Under the pieces are notes generated by a model that made no database searches, was not told the DNA's origin, and was given only the letters and a program-made list of their open reading frames with translations. The position numbers and the translations under genes were made by a program. This document shows positions 41,279 to 49,057 of a stretch of DNA of 64,000 bases, in pieces. Location: positions 1-64,000 of the forward strand of contig NZ_BMRP01000010.1 in NCBI RefSeq assembly GCF_014648695.1, read 5' to 3'. Numbering within the stretch: position 1 is the stretch's first letter; the number at the start of each line of letters is the position of its first letter. Origin of the DNA: Streptomyces albospinus (GTDB lineage: Bacteria; Actinomycetota; Actinomycetes; Streptomycetales; Streptomycetaceae).

Positions 41279-41507
41279 TTACTCGTCGGCGTCGTACTCC
41301 CACACCTCACGCATGAACGAGTACGGCCATCCGGTACAGCCAGGTGCGCACCGAGGCGCGCGCCGGGCCGTACCGGTCGCGGGCCGTCCAGGCACGGTGC
41401 AGCCTCTCCTCCTCGATCGCCTGCCGGTGGTCCCACCACCGGCCATCCCGCTCGGGCGTCCGGTCCGGGAACCACGGCTCGCTCCGCGCCCACCGCACAC
41501 CGGTCAA
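41279..41507 (-). pseudogene. Small ORF, probably frameshifted
   Basis: One minus-strand frame (41507-41307) gives MTGVRWARSEPWFPDRTPER and ends RASVRTWLYRMAVLVHA; the overlapping frame gives a natural-looking end SFMREVWEYDADE (stop at 41279). A single indel near 41,330 would join them into a ~70-residue protein. The family is unknown. The rest of 41204-41549 holds nothing recognised. Confidence 0.35.
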
Positions 41508-41549
41508 CGGCGCACCCGGATGACGGCCTGCCGATCCAAACGAAACTGC

Positions 41550-42644
41550 CTAGGCGACGGGGCGCCGGTCGATCGGGGTGCGCGGGGTCCGGATGCTCAC
41601 GGGGGTGCGGCGCGGCCCGGACCACGGGGCCGGAACCGCGTCGATGTCCTGAGCCAGCCGGTAGGCGATCGACTCGTAGTTGACCCGCCAGCCGCGGAAG
41701 TGCGGCCACGCCTCCTCGGGGGTGCGCTCCATCGGGTAGTCACGCTCCCGCAGTCGCTCGACCCCCATCAGGAAGTCCTGGTAGGTGAGTTGGACAGGGT
41801 CGTCGGGACGCGGATCGGGATCGTACGGGATGCCGCGTATGTCTGCGATGTCGCGTAGGCAGACGAAGCCCGCCCGCAGCGCCAGCCGGATCTGCGACTT
41901 CGGCTGGGACGGGTTGAAGGCCATCCGCAGCGCCGCGGCGTCCATGACGGCGAGCAGCGCGATCAGCCAGTTGCGGGTGGCCTTGGGTGACCGGAAGTGG
42001 ATCAGGACCGGGTAGGTGGTGTGGCTCTCGCTCACCGCGGCGCTCCACCGCTCCCAGTTGCGGAACAGCTCGATGAGGCTGTCCAGTAGCTCGACCTGCG
42101 CGTATCGCACCAGGATCTCCGGCCCCCAGGGCGGCGAGCCCGCACGGGCCTGGAGCAGGGTGACCTCGGTCTCGCGGCTCTGGTAGGCGCTGTAGAGGGT
42201 GGGCAGGTACCCGACCTGGAGGCCGATGACGATGGGGCCGGTGGCGGCGGCGCAGAAGTCGATGACGGTCAACGTGGCCCGGTTGCCGCTGGCGAAGCCG
42301 AGCGTGAGCAGCGACGAACCGGACTCGGTCAGTGCCTCCCGTGCGCCGAGCTGGCTGACGGCGGCCTCCAGCAGGGCGAAGCCGACCAGGAACGACGCCA
42401 GCCAGCTGATCAGAGTCACCACGATGGCCAGCGGCGCCACCGGCGCGAGCACCCGGTCCTTGGTCTCCGCGTTCGTCGACCGGTCGGCGACCAGTTGGAA
42501 CGCGTGGTGGACCAGGCGCTGCACGACCTGGGTGAAGCCGGAACGCGTCGGCCGGGGGATCACCAGGGTGCGCAGTACCGAGGAGAAGATCCCGAGCACG
42601 ACGACGGCACCGGCGATACCCAGCAATACCCGCACCACAGTCAC
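41550..42644 (-). CDS. Ion-channel-like membrane protein (two-helix pore)
   Basis: A 364-residue protein from a GTG at 42644 (GGAGAG ribosome site). An N-terminal helix (VLLGIAGAVVVLGIFSSVL), a second helix (LAIVVTLISWLASFLVGFAL), a pore-loop-like LTESGSSLLTLGFASG and a further helix (FCAAATGPIVIGLQVGYLP) resemble the membrane part of K+ channels, where the filter is T-V-G-Y-G; here it is T-L-G-F-A, so ion selectivity is uncertain. The last ~220 residues are cytosolic, rich in Arg and Trp. I know of no assigned function for this group. It stands alone in the minus direction. Confidence 0.65.
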   Translation of the reverse strand: MTVVRVLLGIAGAVVVLGIFSSVLRTLVIPRPTRSGFTQVVQRLVHHAFQLVADRSTNAETKDRVLAPVAPLAIVVTLISWLASFLVGFALLEAAVSQLGAREALTESGSSLLTLGFASGNRATLTVIDFCAAATGPIVIGLQVGYLPTLYSAYQSRETEVTLLQARAGSPPWGPEILVRYAQVELLDSLIELFRNWERWSAAVSESHTTYPVLIHFRSPKATRNWLIALLAVMDAAALRMAFNPSQPKSQIRLALRAGFVCLRDIADIRGIPYDPDPRPDDPVQLTYQDFLMGVERLRERDYPMERTPEEAWPHFRGWRVNYESIAYRLAQDIDAVPAPWSGPRRTPVSIRTPRTPIDRRPVA

Positions 42645-42939
42645 CTTGCTCTCCGACCGAGGGTCCGCGTGAACGAGCGTGCCGCCACGGGCGGACGGCT
42701 CGTCAGCGGCCTCGGCGAATCCTCGACGGCCGGGGCCGGTCGGCATCCCGGCCGAGGCGCTCCCGGCCGACCTGGCCGGCCGACGGTGCACGGCAAGATC
42801 CACCGACCCGCGCCGAGACGGAATGGTAGCGGGGGGCGCGGGCGATGATGTCCAGCGGCTCGGCGAACGGTCGAGGACAAAAACGAGCGGCTACTCCCGG
42901 ACCGGATGCCCAAGCGGAGCGGTCGGTGGCGGGACCCTC

Positions 42940-43962
42940 GTGAGGTTGCGGACCGTCACCGCCGGCAAAGGTGAACGCACCGGCGGTTCCCCTCCGGCGC
43001 CCGCCGCCGGGCCACCCGCCGGACACTCAGTGGGGAGGCGCGCCCCGCCCCTCGCCGTCGTGGACCAGAGCAGCGCCCTCGACGCCTGCTACATCATCGT
43101 GTCCCAGGGCGAAGGCGCCCCGGACGAGCAGGAGGACTCCCACTACGAGAAGTTCACACGCATCCGCGACCACGTCGACGGCATCGGTGTGGTGTGCGAC
43201 GCCTCCGGACAGGAGAAGTACACCATCGACAGCTCGGAGGCCGTCTGGCCGGTGATGACGGACCCGAAGGCGAGCGACTTCACCGGATCGCTCGGGAAGC
43301 CGGCTCAACTCTCCGACGCGGCCTGCTGCTACGTGCTGGCGCTGCTGGACGCGCTCTACCAGGCCCCGGCGGACGACCCCGACCCCTCGCAGCATCTGCC
43401 GAAACCGACGTCCGAGCGGTACGGCCTCGAACGCGGTTTCATCGCCGCCATGCAGGGAGTCCTCTCTCCCGTCGCCAAGATCCTGGTCAGCGCGCCCATC
43501 AAGAGCGGCCCGAACGCCGGCAGGAACGCCGGGCCCACGTTCGGCTACTACGACTTCAACGGCGCGCCGCCCAAGCAGGTGCTCATGGAACTGTGCACCG
43601 ACAAGGAGCTGACAAAGGACTTCCCTCAACTGGGCGGCGGCGACGGCATTCTGCACCAGATCTCACTGCTCCCCGACTTCACGATCCAGGTGATCGCGGA
43701 GGACCGCCGGGCAGCCGCCGAACGGCAGTGGGCCCAACTCGACAGCACGACGGGCAGGTCGGTACGGCCTGGTGCGAACGGGCGGACAGGACACCAGGCA
43801 CGACCACGGGCCGCGGAGGGGCAATGCGCCGGGGGATGGCCTACGGCAGGCAGCCTCGGCGCCTTCGGCCACGTGTACGGCGTTGGCAGCGCCGGCAGCC
43901 CACGCCGACGGTTCGGGATGTCCGTCCGTGCTCAGCAGGTCGAGAGGTCCATGATGCGCTGA
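42940..43962 (+). pseudogene. Ferritin-like (VioB-type) domain protein, 5'-truncated
   Basis: From about residue 35 of this frame the sequence matches the later part of ferritin-like domains of the VioB/iminophenylpyruvate-dimer-synthase type: IIVSQGEGAPDEQEDSHYEK, then VWPVMTDPKA, then DAACCYVLALLDALYQ. The first helices with their iron ligands, normally ~100 residues upstream, are absent; what precedes is low-complexity. The C-terminal ~80 residues after about 43,700 are also atypical. I read it as a truncated remnant; a short functional protein cannot be fully excluded. Family assignment is moderate. The 295 bp before it (42645-42939) show nothing else. Confidence 0.45.
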
Positions 43963-44969
43963 ATCAGGTCGGGGTAGGTCCAGCCGGCTCCGGTCGCCGC
44001 GAGCGGCAGCGGACTCGTCGCCGTCAGGCCGGGGAGCGCGTTGACTTCGATGCACATCGGCTCGCCGCCGGTGTCGCAACGGAAGTCGGTGCGTGAGTAC
44101 GCGTCCTCGCCGAACCCGAGTGCCTGGTGCGCGCGCAGGGACAACTCCTGGAGTCGGGAGGCGAAGTCGGCCGGCACCCGCGCCGGGCACACTTCGCCGA
44201 CCGCCCCGGGCTGATACTTGGCCGTGTAGTCGAACACCGCAGTCGTCAGCTCGATCTCGACCACCGGGAGCACGTGGCCGCCGACCACGCCCACGGTGAA
44301 CTCCCGCCCGGGAAGGAACGGTTCCACCAGTAGCTCCACGTCCCGGGAGCGCGCCCCGGCAGTCACCTTCGCCAGTTGTGAGAGCGAGTCGACACGGTGG
44401 ACCGCGACGCTCGAACCGTCCGCAACCGGCTTGACCACCACCGGCCCGTCCGCAACCAGCCGCTCGACGTCCGGCGGCACCTCACAAGCCCTAGGCCGCC
44501 ACAGCACCCGCTCGACGACCGGTACACCGGCCGCACCCACCGACGCTCGCGCCCGTCCCTAGTGCCAGGCCGCCGCACAGGCCCCGCTGCCCGCACCGGT
44601 GAACCGCACGCCCGCCATTTCGAGCAGTGCCTGTACATGCCCGTCCTCGCCCCAGCCGCCGTGCAACGCCAGGAACACCAACTCGGCGCCGCGTAGCAGC
44701 TTCAGGACCGTACCGCCGGTCAGGGCGGCGTGCATGCGCCGCCTCAACCGATGCCGGTCCGAGCGGGGCGGTGGTTCCCTCCCCACCGTGAGCCCGTCGA
44801 CCACATCACCGGGATACAGCGGCCCGGCCAGGTCCGGGACCGCAGCAGCCGGGTCGACGAGCACCACCTCATGCCGCCGATCGAGCAGAGCCCGGGTTAC
44901 GGACCGGCCCGAGGCCAGGGAGACGTCCCGCTCGGAGCTCCCCCCACCACACAGGATCACCACTCGCAT
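43932..44969 (-). pseudogene. D-Ala-D-X ligase gene interrupted by one in-frame TAG
   Basis: Reading from the ATG at 44969 (MRVVILCGGGSSERDVSLAS) the product is a normal D-alanine-D-alanine-ligase-type N-terminal domain up to VRFTGAGSGACAAAWH, then a TAG at 44561-44559, then in the same frame the rest of the ATP-grasp domain (GAAGVPVVERVLWR, VVVKPVADGSS, YSRTDFRCDT, CIEVNALPGLT) to 43932. Total 345 codons, the usual length. Only one base change (TAG from AAG or CAG) is needed to restore the gene. A GTG at 44540 could restart translation of the second half. As written, it should not give an active ligase. Confidence 0.75.
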
Positions 44970-45003
44970 ACCTGACTCCTCGCCCCTCTTCGCACCGTTT
45001 CGC

Positions 45004-45081
45004 ACCCGAACCCGAACCCGAACCCGAACCCGAACCCGAACCCGAACCCGAACCCGAACCCGAACCCGAACCCGAACCCGA
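45004..45081. repeat. 6-bp tandem repeat (ACCCGA), 13 copies
   Basis: A perfect hexanucleotide array in the leader/promoter region of the interrupted ligase gene, ending 35 bp before its ATG on the minus strand. It produces an artificial Arg-Val repeat frame. Length change could alter promoter spacing. Confidence 0.92.
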
Positions 45082-45111
45082 GCCGGCCGACTGAGTGCCT
45101 TTGCGCAGCCA

Positions 45112-45567
45112 TCAGTTGGCCCTGTGTCCGGTCGGTTCACGGCGCCGATTCAAGATCATCAAGTCTTCGGGGTTCGGGACGGGCGCGAAGCCCGCCTTCG
45201 CGTAGACCTCGTGAGCGTCGCGGGTGGAGAGCAGGACGCGCTTGAGCTGGTAGGGGGCGAGGTGGTCGCGAACCGCGCCGGCTATCCAGGTGCCGAGGCC
45301 CTTGCCGCGGTGCGCAGGAGCGACATAGACGTCGCAGTGCCAGGCGAAAGTGGCCCGGTCGGTGACGACGCGTGCGTAAGCGACCTGGGATCCGGCGGCG
45401 TCATGGACGGCGAAGTTCACGGAGCCGCGTACCGACTGCTCGACCGTTTCCCGGCTGCGGCCCAACGCCCAGAACGCGTCCGTCGAGAGCCAGCGATGCA
45501 CCAGGTCGACATCGAGGCGGTCCGGGTCCGTGGACAGCTCGTATCCGTCTTCCCTGCTGATGGTCAT
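45112..45567 (-). CDS. GNAT-family N-acetyltransferase
   Basis: A 151-residue single-domain GNAT. The acetyl-CoA loop is VAPAHRGKGLGTWIAGAV (about residues 85-102), preceded by the beta-strand CDVYV; LSTRDAHEVYAKAGFAPV carries the usual Tyr and ends in a bulge. MTISREDGYELSTDPDRLDV at the start resembles histone-acetyltransferase-HPA2-like stand-alone GNATs. The ATG at 45567 has a -10 box (TACGCT) eight bases upstream and a 36-bp palindrome overlapping the -35, so it is likely leaderless and tightly regulated. Acceptor unknown. Confidence 0.88.
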   Translation of the reverse strand: MTISREDGYELSTDPDRLDVDLVHRWLSTDAFWALGRSRETVEQSVRGSVNFAVHDAAGSQVAYARVVTDRATFAWHCDVYVAPAHRGKGLGTWIAGAVRDHLAPYQLKRVLLSTRDAHEVYAKAGFAPVPNPEDLMILNRRREPTGHRAN

Positions 45568-45590
45568 GAAGAAGTAGCGTACCCATCGCG

Positions 45591-45626
45591 CTTGGGTTTT
45601 CCAAGTAACTACTTGGAAAACCCAAG
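45591..45626. promoter_or_regulatory. 36-bp near-continuous palindrome over GNAT promoter
   Basis: Arms of 17 bp (CTTGGGTTTTCCAAGTA) are exact complements around AC. Each arm is itself a dyad CTTGG-N5-CCAAG, so two adjacent operator units are present. The right unit on the minus strand supplies -35 TTGGAA, 17 bp from -10 TACGCT, so a bound protein would block transcription. Confidence 0.65.
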
Positions 45627-45676
45627 TTGCTGTTCGGTGTCCGATGAAAGGGGAGTGGCCGTAGGCCGCCCGCTGG

Positions 45677-45780
45677 TCAGGCGGTGACGCAGCAGAACTC
45701 GTTGCCTTCCGGATCGAGCATGGCCTGGACCGGTGCGCCCCAACCGCAATCGCCTGGCCACTCGTAGGCACCTGAAAGTC
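45677..45780 (-). pseudogene. VOC/glyoxalase-family C-terminal remnant
   Basis: About 34 codons on the minus strand end with MLDPEGNEFCCVTA, the standard C-terminal beta-strand of glyoxalase/bleomycin-resistance (VOC) proteins, preceded by YEWPGDCGWGAPVQ. The rest of the ~120-residue domain is missing upstream, where the MpaB-family gene ends. Confidence 0.5.
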
Positions 45781-45815
45781 AGGGGACGAGCACCGGTGTG
45801 CCTCCCCCCGACCGG

Positions 45816-46931
45816 TCAGGTAGCGGCGGTGAGTCCGGTAGGTACCTGCCATTCGTGGCGGCGGCCCTTGTTGGTGAGCCGGAGGCCCGACTTGAAGATC
45901 ACCGTGCCCAACTCGCCGGCCGCGTTCGCGACTACCGGCACCGCGTCGCTTCCCTTGCTGTAGCCGAGGTTCAACGCGGACTGCGCCTGCAACAGCGCCT
46001 TGGTGGCGTCGGCTGCCGGGACCTGTACGAGGTCGGCCGCCTCGTCGCCGATCAGATGGCGGATCAGTGTCGGGCCGACACCCGCGAACGCCGGGCCGGG
46101 CAGCACGTCGCGGATGAAGTCCAGCACGGCCTTGGTGAGTGCGGTCCCCGCCTCGGTCGGGCGCTGCTGCCGCGCCAGGATGGTGTCGAACATCTGGGTG
46201 CCGTCGTCGAAGGTCGCCGGATTGACCTCCCCCGTGACGCCCAGCACGTGCCCGATGACCCGCCAGGTGTGGAAGAGGGCGTCCCGGTCCTGGCGCGGCA
46301 GCTCGACCCCCAGCCGTGCCAGGCCGCGCGGGATCTCCACCGAGAAGCTCATCAGCGTTCCGGCGAGGTCCTCCTGATTGACCGGGAGGCCCCACGTGTC
46401 GGCGTCCCAGTCGCCCAACTGACTGGTGTGGTACCGCATGGTGGCGTGGAGCAGGCGGATCTTCTGCGCCGAGCGCAGCCCCCGGCCGTCCGGGCCCAGT
46501 CCGCCCTTGTCGAGCACATCGACGACGAACTGCGCGGTTTCCATCAGCCGCCGGTACACCCCCGAGGTCAACCGCTGTGAACGCGCCAGCACCTGGGCCC
46601 CGTTGCCACACCCGTAGCACAGCGGGAGCGAGCCGCACAGCAGCGTGGAGACGATCTGCGACTGGTAGCGGCCCAGCAGCACATGACTGCGGTCCAGCAG
46701 TGCCGCATCGGCCCAGCCCGGGAGCACGGCGCTCTCCTCGAAGTACCGCTGCAACTGCGGGGGCAGGCCGTCGGGGATCGCGTCGCTGTTGCGCCCGAAG
46801 CCGAGCAGCGTCTGACGCACCTGCTCCTGCCGCCCCAGCGCGTAGGTCTCGCTGATCGCGGCGTCAGCCAACGGGTCTCCCGTACGCCGCAACGCGTTGA
46901 GCTGTTCGTCCGTCCACCGGCCTGCGGCCAT
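45816..46931 (-). CDS. Oxygenase MpaB family / latex-clearing-protein-like (DUF2236)
   Basis: A 371-residue protein with the DUF2236 pattern: LPGWADAALLDRSHVLLGRY near residue 70, KIRLLHATMRYHTSQLGDW near 160 with basic residues and Thr expected around the heme pocket, and LPVNQEDLAGTLMSFS, then FHTWRVIGHVLGV. Some relatives (latex-clearing proteins) are heme b dioxygenases that cleave polyisoprene; those are exported, whereas I see no signal peptide here. Strong AAGGGAGG ribosome site. Neighbouring remnants give no pathway. Substrate unknown. Confidence 0.8.
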   Translation of the reverse strand: MAAGRWTDEQLNALRRTGDPLADAAISETYALGRQEQVRQTLLGFGRNSDAIPDGLPPQLQRYFEESAVLPGWADAALLDRSHVLLGRYQSQIVSTLLCGSLPLCYGCGNGAQVLARSQRLTSGVYRRLMETAQFVVDVLDKGGLGPDGRGLRSAQKIRLLHATMRYHTSQLGDWDADTWGLPVNQEDLAGTLMSFSVEIPRGLARLGVELPRQDRDALFHTWRVIGHVLGVTGEVNPATFDDGTQMFDTILARQQRPTEAGTALTKAVLDFIRDVLPGPAFAGVGPTLIRHLIGDEAADLVQVPAADATKALLQAQSALNLGYSKGSDAVPVVANAAGELGTVIFKSGLRLTNKGRRHEWQVPTGLTAAT

Positions 46932-47463
46932 GTCAGCCTCCCTTGAAGTGTTCTGTCGGCGACACCCCTATCAGCCACCTGCCACCGCGAGCGGCACTCT
47001 CACTCGGACGAGGGCATGGCGAACGGGAGTTCTGGCCGCCGTGGTGCTGCATGCCCGGCTCTGGTCGCCCGCGGGTGTATGCCGGACGCACGAGGGCAAC
47101 TAGGGGGCGTGACGCAACAGGCCTCGGCGGTCGAGTCGGCCTGCCTGCGTTGCCGCCCGATCGTCCGCACGGAGCTGCCCGATCGGCCGCCCGCACGGCC
47201 GTTTCCGGCAGCGCCCGCCAGGTCGATGCTGTTGGGGCATGGCTGAGGGGCGGCCGTAGCGGGAGCGACTGCGGCGCGCGCTGATGCCCTGCCCCGACTG
47301 CCGTCCCTCTCCCCCGAGGGGGACGGCGGTTTCTGCCCGGTTGTGGTGGTGGGGCGAACGGGCAAGTCTTCTCAAGGCTGCCCCGGGCGTCTTCCCTCTC
47401 CGTACGGACGGAGAGGGACGGGGCGGTCACCATCAGGTGGGCCGATCAGAGGAGCCGATCAGG
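46932..47463. other. Intergenic region with hairpin upstream of binding-protein gene
   Basis: About 530 bp without a recognisable gene. A perfect 10-bp hairpin (CCCTCTCCGT at 47394-47403, 4-nt loop, arm to 47417) lies 46 bp before the solute-binding-protein start, and an imperfect CCGTCCC/GGGACGG hairpin lies around 47301-47328. They may be leader structures or terminators of upstream transcription. Confidence 0.45.
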
Positions 47464-48831
47464 GTGAGCCGAACCGTTCGCAGGGAACTCCGGGTACGCA
47501 CCGCGGTCGTGGCGTTAGCAGTCGGGGCGCTTGTTGCGGGGTGTGCCGGTGCCGGGGGTGCCGGTGGTTCGTCGGGGGACCACGTCATCAACGTGCTGAT
47601 GGTGAACAATCCGCAGATGCTGGAGGTGCAGAAGCTCACCGCGGAGCACTTCACCAAAGAGACCGGTATCAAGGTCAATTTCACCGTGCTGCCGGAGAAC
47701 GATGTCCGGGACAAGGTCGGTCAGGATTTCTCCAGTCCGGCCGGGAGGTACGACGTCGCCACCATCAGCAATTACGAGGTGCCGTTCTACGCCAAGAACC
47801 AGTGGCTGCTGCCGCTCGACGGGCGGGCGTCGAAGGATGCGGCGTTCGACCAGGCAGACATTCTCGTGCCGATGCGGGAGTCGCTGACGGCGGACGACGG
47901 CAAGCTGTACGCGGAACCGTTCTACGGCGAGTCGTCCTTCCTGATGTACCGCAAGGACGTGTTCGCCGCCAAGGGGCTGACCATGCCGGCCCATCCCACA
48001 TGGCGACAGGTCGCCGATCTGGCGGCTCAGGCCGACGGCGCCCGGCCTGGTATGAAAGGCATCTGCCTGCGTGGCCAGCCGGGTTGGGGCGAGCTGGTCG
48101 CTCCGTTCACCACCGTCGTCAACACCTTCGGCGGAACGTGGTTCACCAAGGACTGGGAGGCGCAACTCAGCGCCCCCGCCTTCGAATCCGCCACCGACTT
48201 CTACGTCGACCTGGTCCGCAAGCACGGTGAGGCCGGTGCTGCCGAGGCCGGGTACGCCGAGTGCCTGAAGGACTTCACGCACGGTGGGACCGCCATGTGG
48301 TACGACTCCACGGCCGCGGCCGGCTCGCTGGAGGCCGCGGACTCGCAGGTGCAGGGCAAGATCGGCTACGCTCCCGCCCCGGTCGAGAAGACCACCAGTT
48401 CGGGCTGGCTCTACACCTGGGCCTGGGGTGTGCGGAAGACGTCCGCACACCCCGACGACGCCTGGCAGTTCCTCTCCTGGGCCTCGGGCAAGCAGTACCA
48501 GCAGCTCGTAGGGCGGACCAGCGGATGGGCCGATGTGCCCGCCGGTACCCGCGCCTCCATGTACGTCAACCCGCACTACCGTGCCGCGGCATCCGCGTTC
48601 GCCGATGTCACCCGCAGTGCGATCAAGGGCACCGATCCCCGCAACCCCGGTCGCCAGCCGCGGCCCACGATCGGCGTTCAGTTCGTCGACATCCCGGAGT
48701 TCGCCGATCTCGGCACCAAGGTCTCCTATGAGATCAGCAACGCCATCGCCGGAGCCGAAACCGTCGACGAGGCCCTGCACAACTCACAGGAATGGGCCGA
48801 GAACGTCGCCCAGAAGTACCGGAAGCAATGA
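47464..48831 (+). CDS. Sugar/polyol ABC transporter solute-binding lipoprotein
   Basis: A 455-residue SBP_bac_1-type protein from a GTG at 47464 (AGAGGAG). Signal peptide with lipobox LVAGC; then INVLMVNNPQMLEVQKLTAE and FTKETGIKVNFTVLPENDVR, typical of the extracellular binding proteins for polyols (sorbitol/mannitol) and related sugars; NTFGGTWFTKDW and GWLYTWAWGVRKTS are further conserved segments. The gene is intact, but the permease genes expected next are reduced to one short remnant that starts at an overlapping ATGA. Without permeases it is a functional orphan, unless served by another system elsewhere. Confidence 0.87.
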   Translation: MSRTVRRELRVRTAVVALAVGALVAGCAGAGGAGGSSGDHVINVLMVNNPQMLEVQKLTAEHFTKETGIKVNFTVLPENDVRDKVGQDFSSPAGRYDVATISNYEVPFYAKNQWLLPLDGRASKDAAFDQADILVPMRESLTADDGKLYAEPFYGESSFLMYRKDVFAAKGLTMPAHPTWRQVADLAAQADGARPGMKGICLRGQPGWGELVAPFTTVVNTFGGTWFTKDWEAQLSAPAFESATDFYVDLVRKHGEAGAAEAGYAECLKDFTHGGTAMWYDSTAAAGSLEAADSQVQGKIGYAPAPVEKTTSSGWLYTWAWGVRKTSAHPDDAWQFLSWASGKQYQQLVGRTSGWADVPAGTRASMYVNPHYRAAASAFADVTRSAIKGTDPRNPGRQPRPTIGVQFVDIPEFADLGTKVSYEISNAIAGAETVDEALHNSQEWAENVAQKYRKQ

Positions 48832-49057
48832 GCGCTCCGCGGACCCCCGCCCCCGCAGCCCGCAACGCACCGCGTCTGAGGGGGCGTCACCGGCCCGCAG
48901 ACGAGGCGGTGTTCCTGACCGGGTTCGTCACCGGTCAAGGTCTGTTCCTCGCCAAGGTCTGCGCGGCTTCTACCGTCATCCCCCTCCCGGTGCTCGCCGC
49001 CGGGTTCGCCCCCAGGACAAGCGCGTCCAGGGTCTGTCACTCGGCGCCGTCAAATGA
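48828..49057 (+). pseudogene. Fused remnant of two ABC sugar permeases
   Basis: The ATG overlaps the binding-protein stop. About 20 residues (MSAPRTPAPAARNAPRLRG) look like the cytoplasmic N-terminus of the first permease. They run directly into FLTGFVTGQGLFLAKVCAAS and LPVLAAGFA, the end of the second permease; its normal C-terminus (VQGLSLGAVK, stop at 49057) lies in a different frame. So both permease genes collapsed by a deletion of roughly 1.5 kb, followed by a frameshift. It overlaps the 3' end of the GntR-like gene on the other strand. Confidence 0.65.

Noticed and set aside
44559..44561. TAG decoded as pyrrolysine or another amino acid in the ligase gene
   Set aside because: Streptomyces has no known pyrrolysine system, and the intact homologues have an ordinary residue there; a nonsense mutation is simpler.
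45004..45081. Arg-Val repeat protein encoded by the ACCCGA array
   Set aside because: It arises only from the hexanucleotide repeat reading through; the ligase start lies downstream of it.
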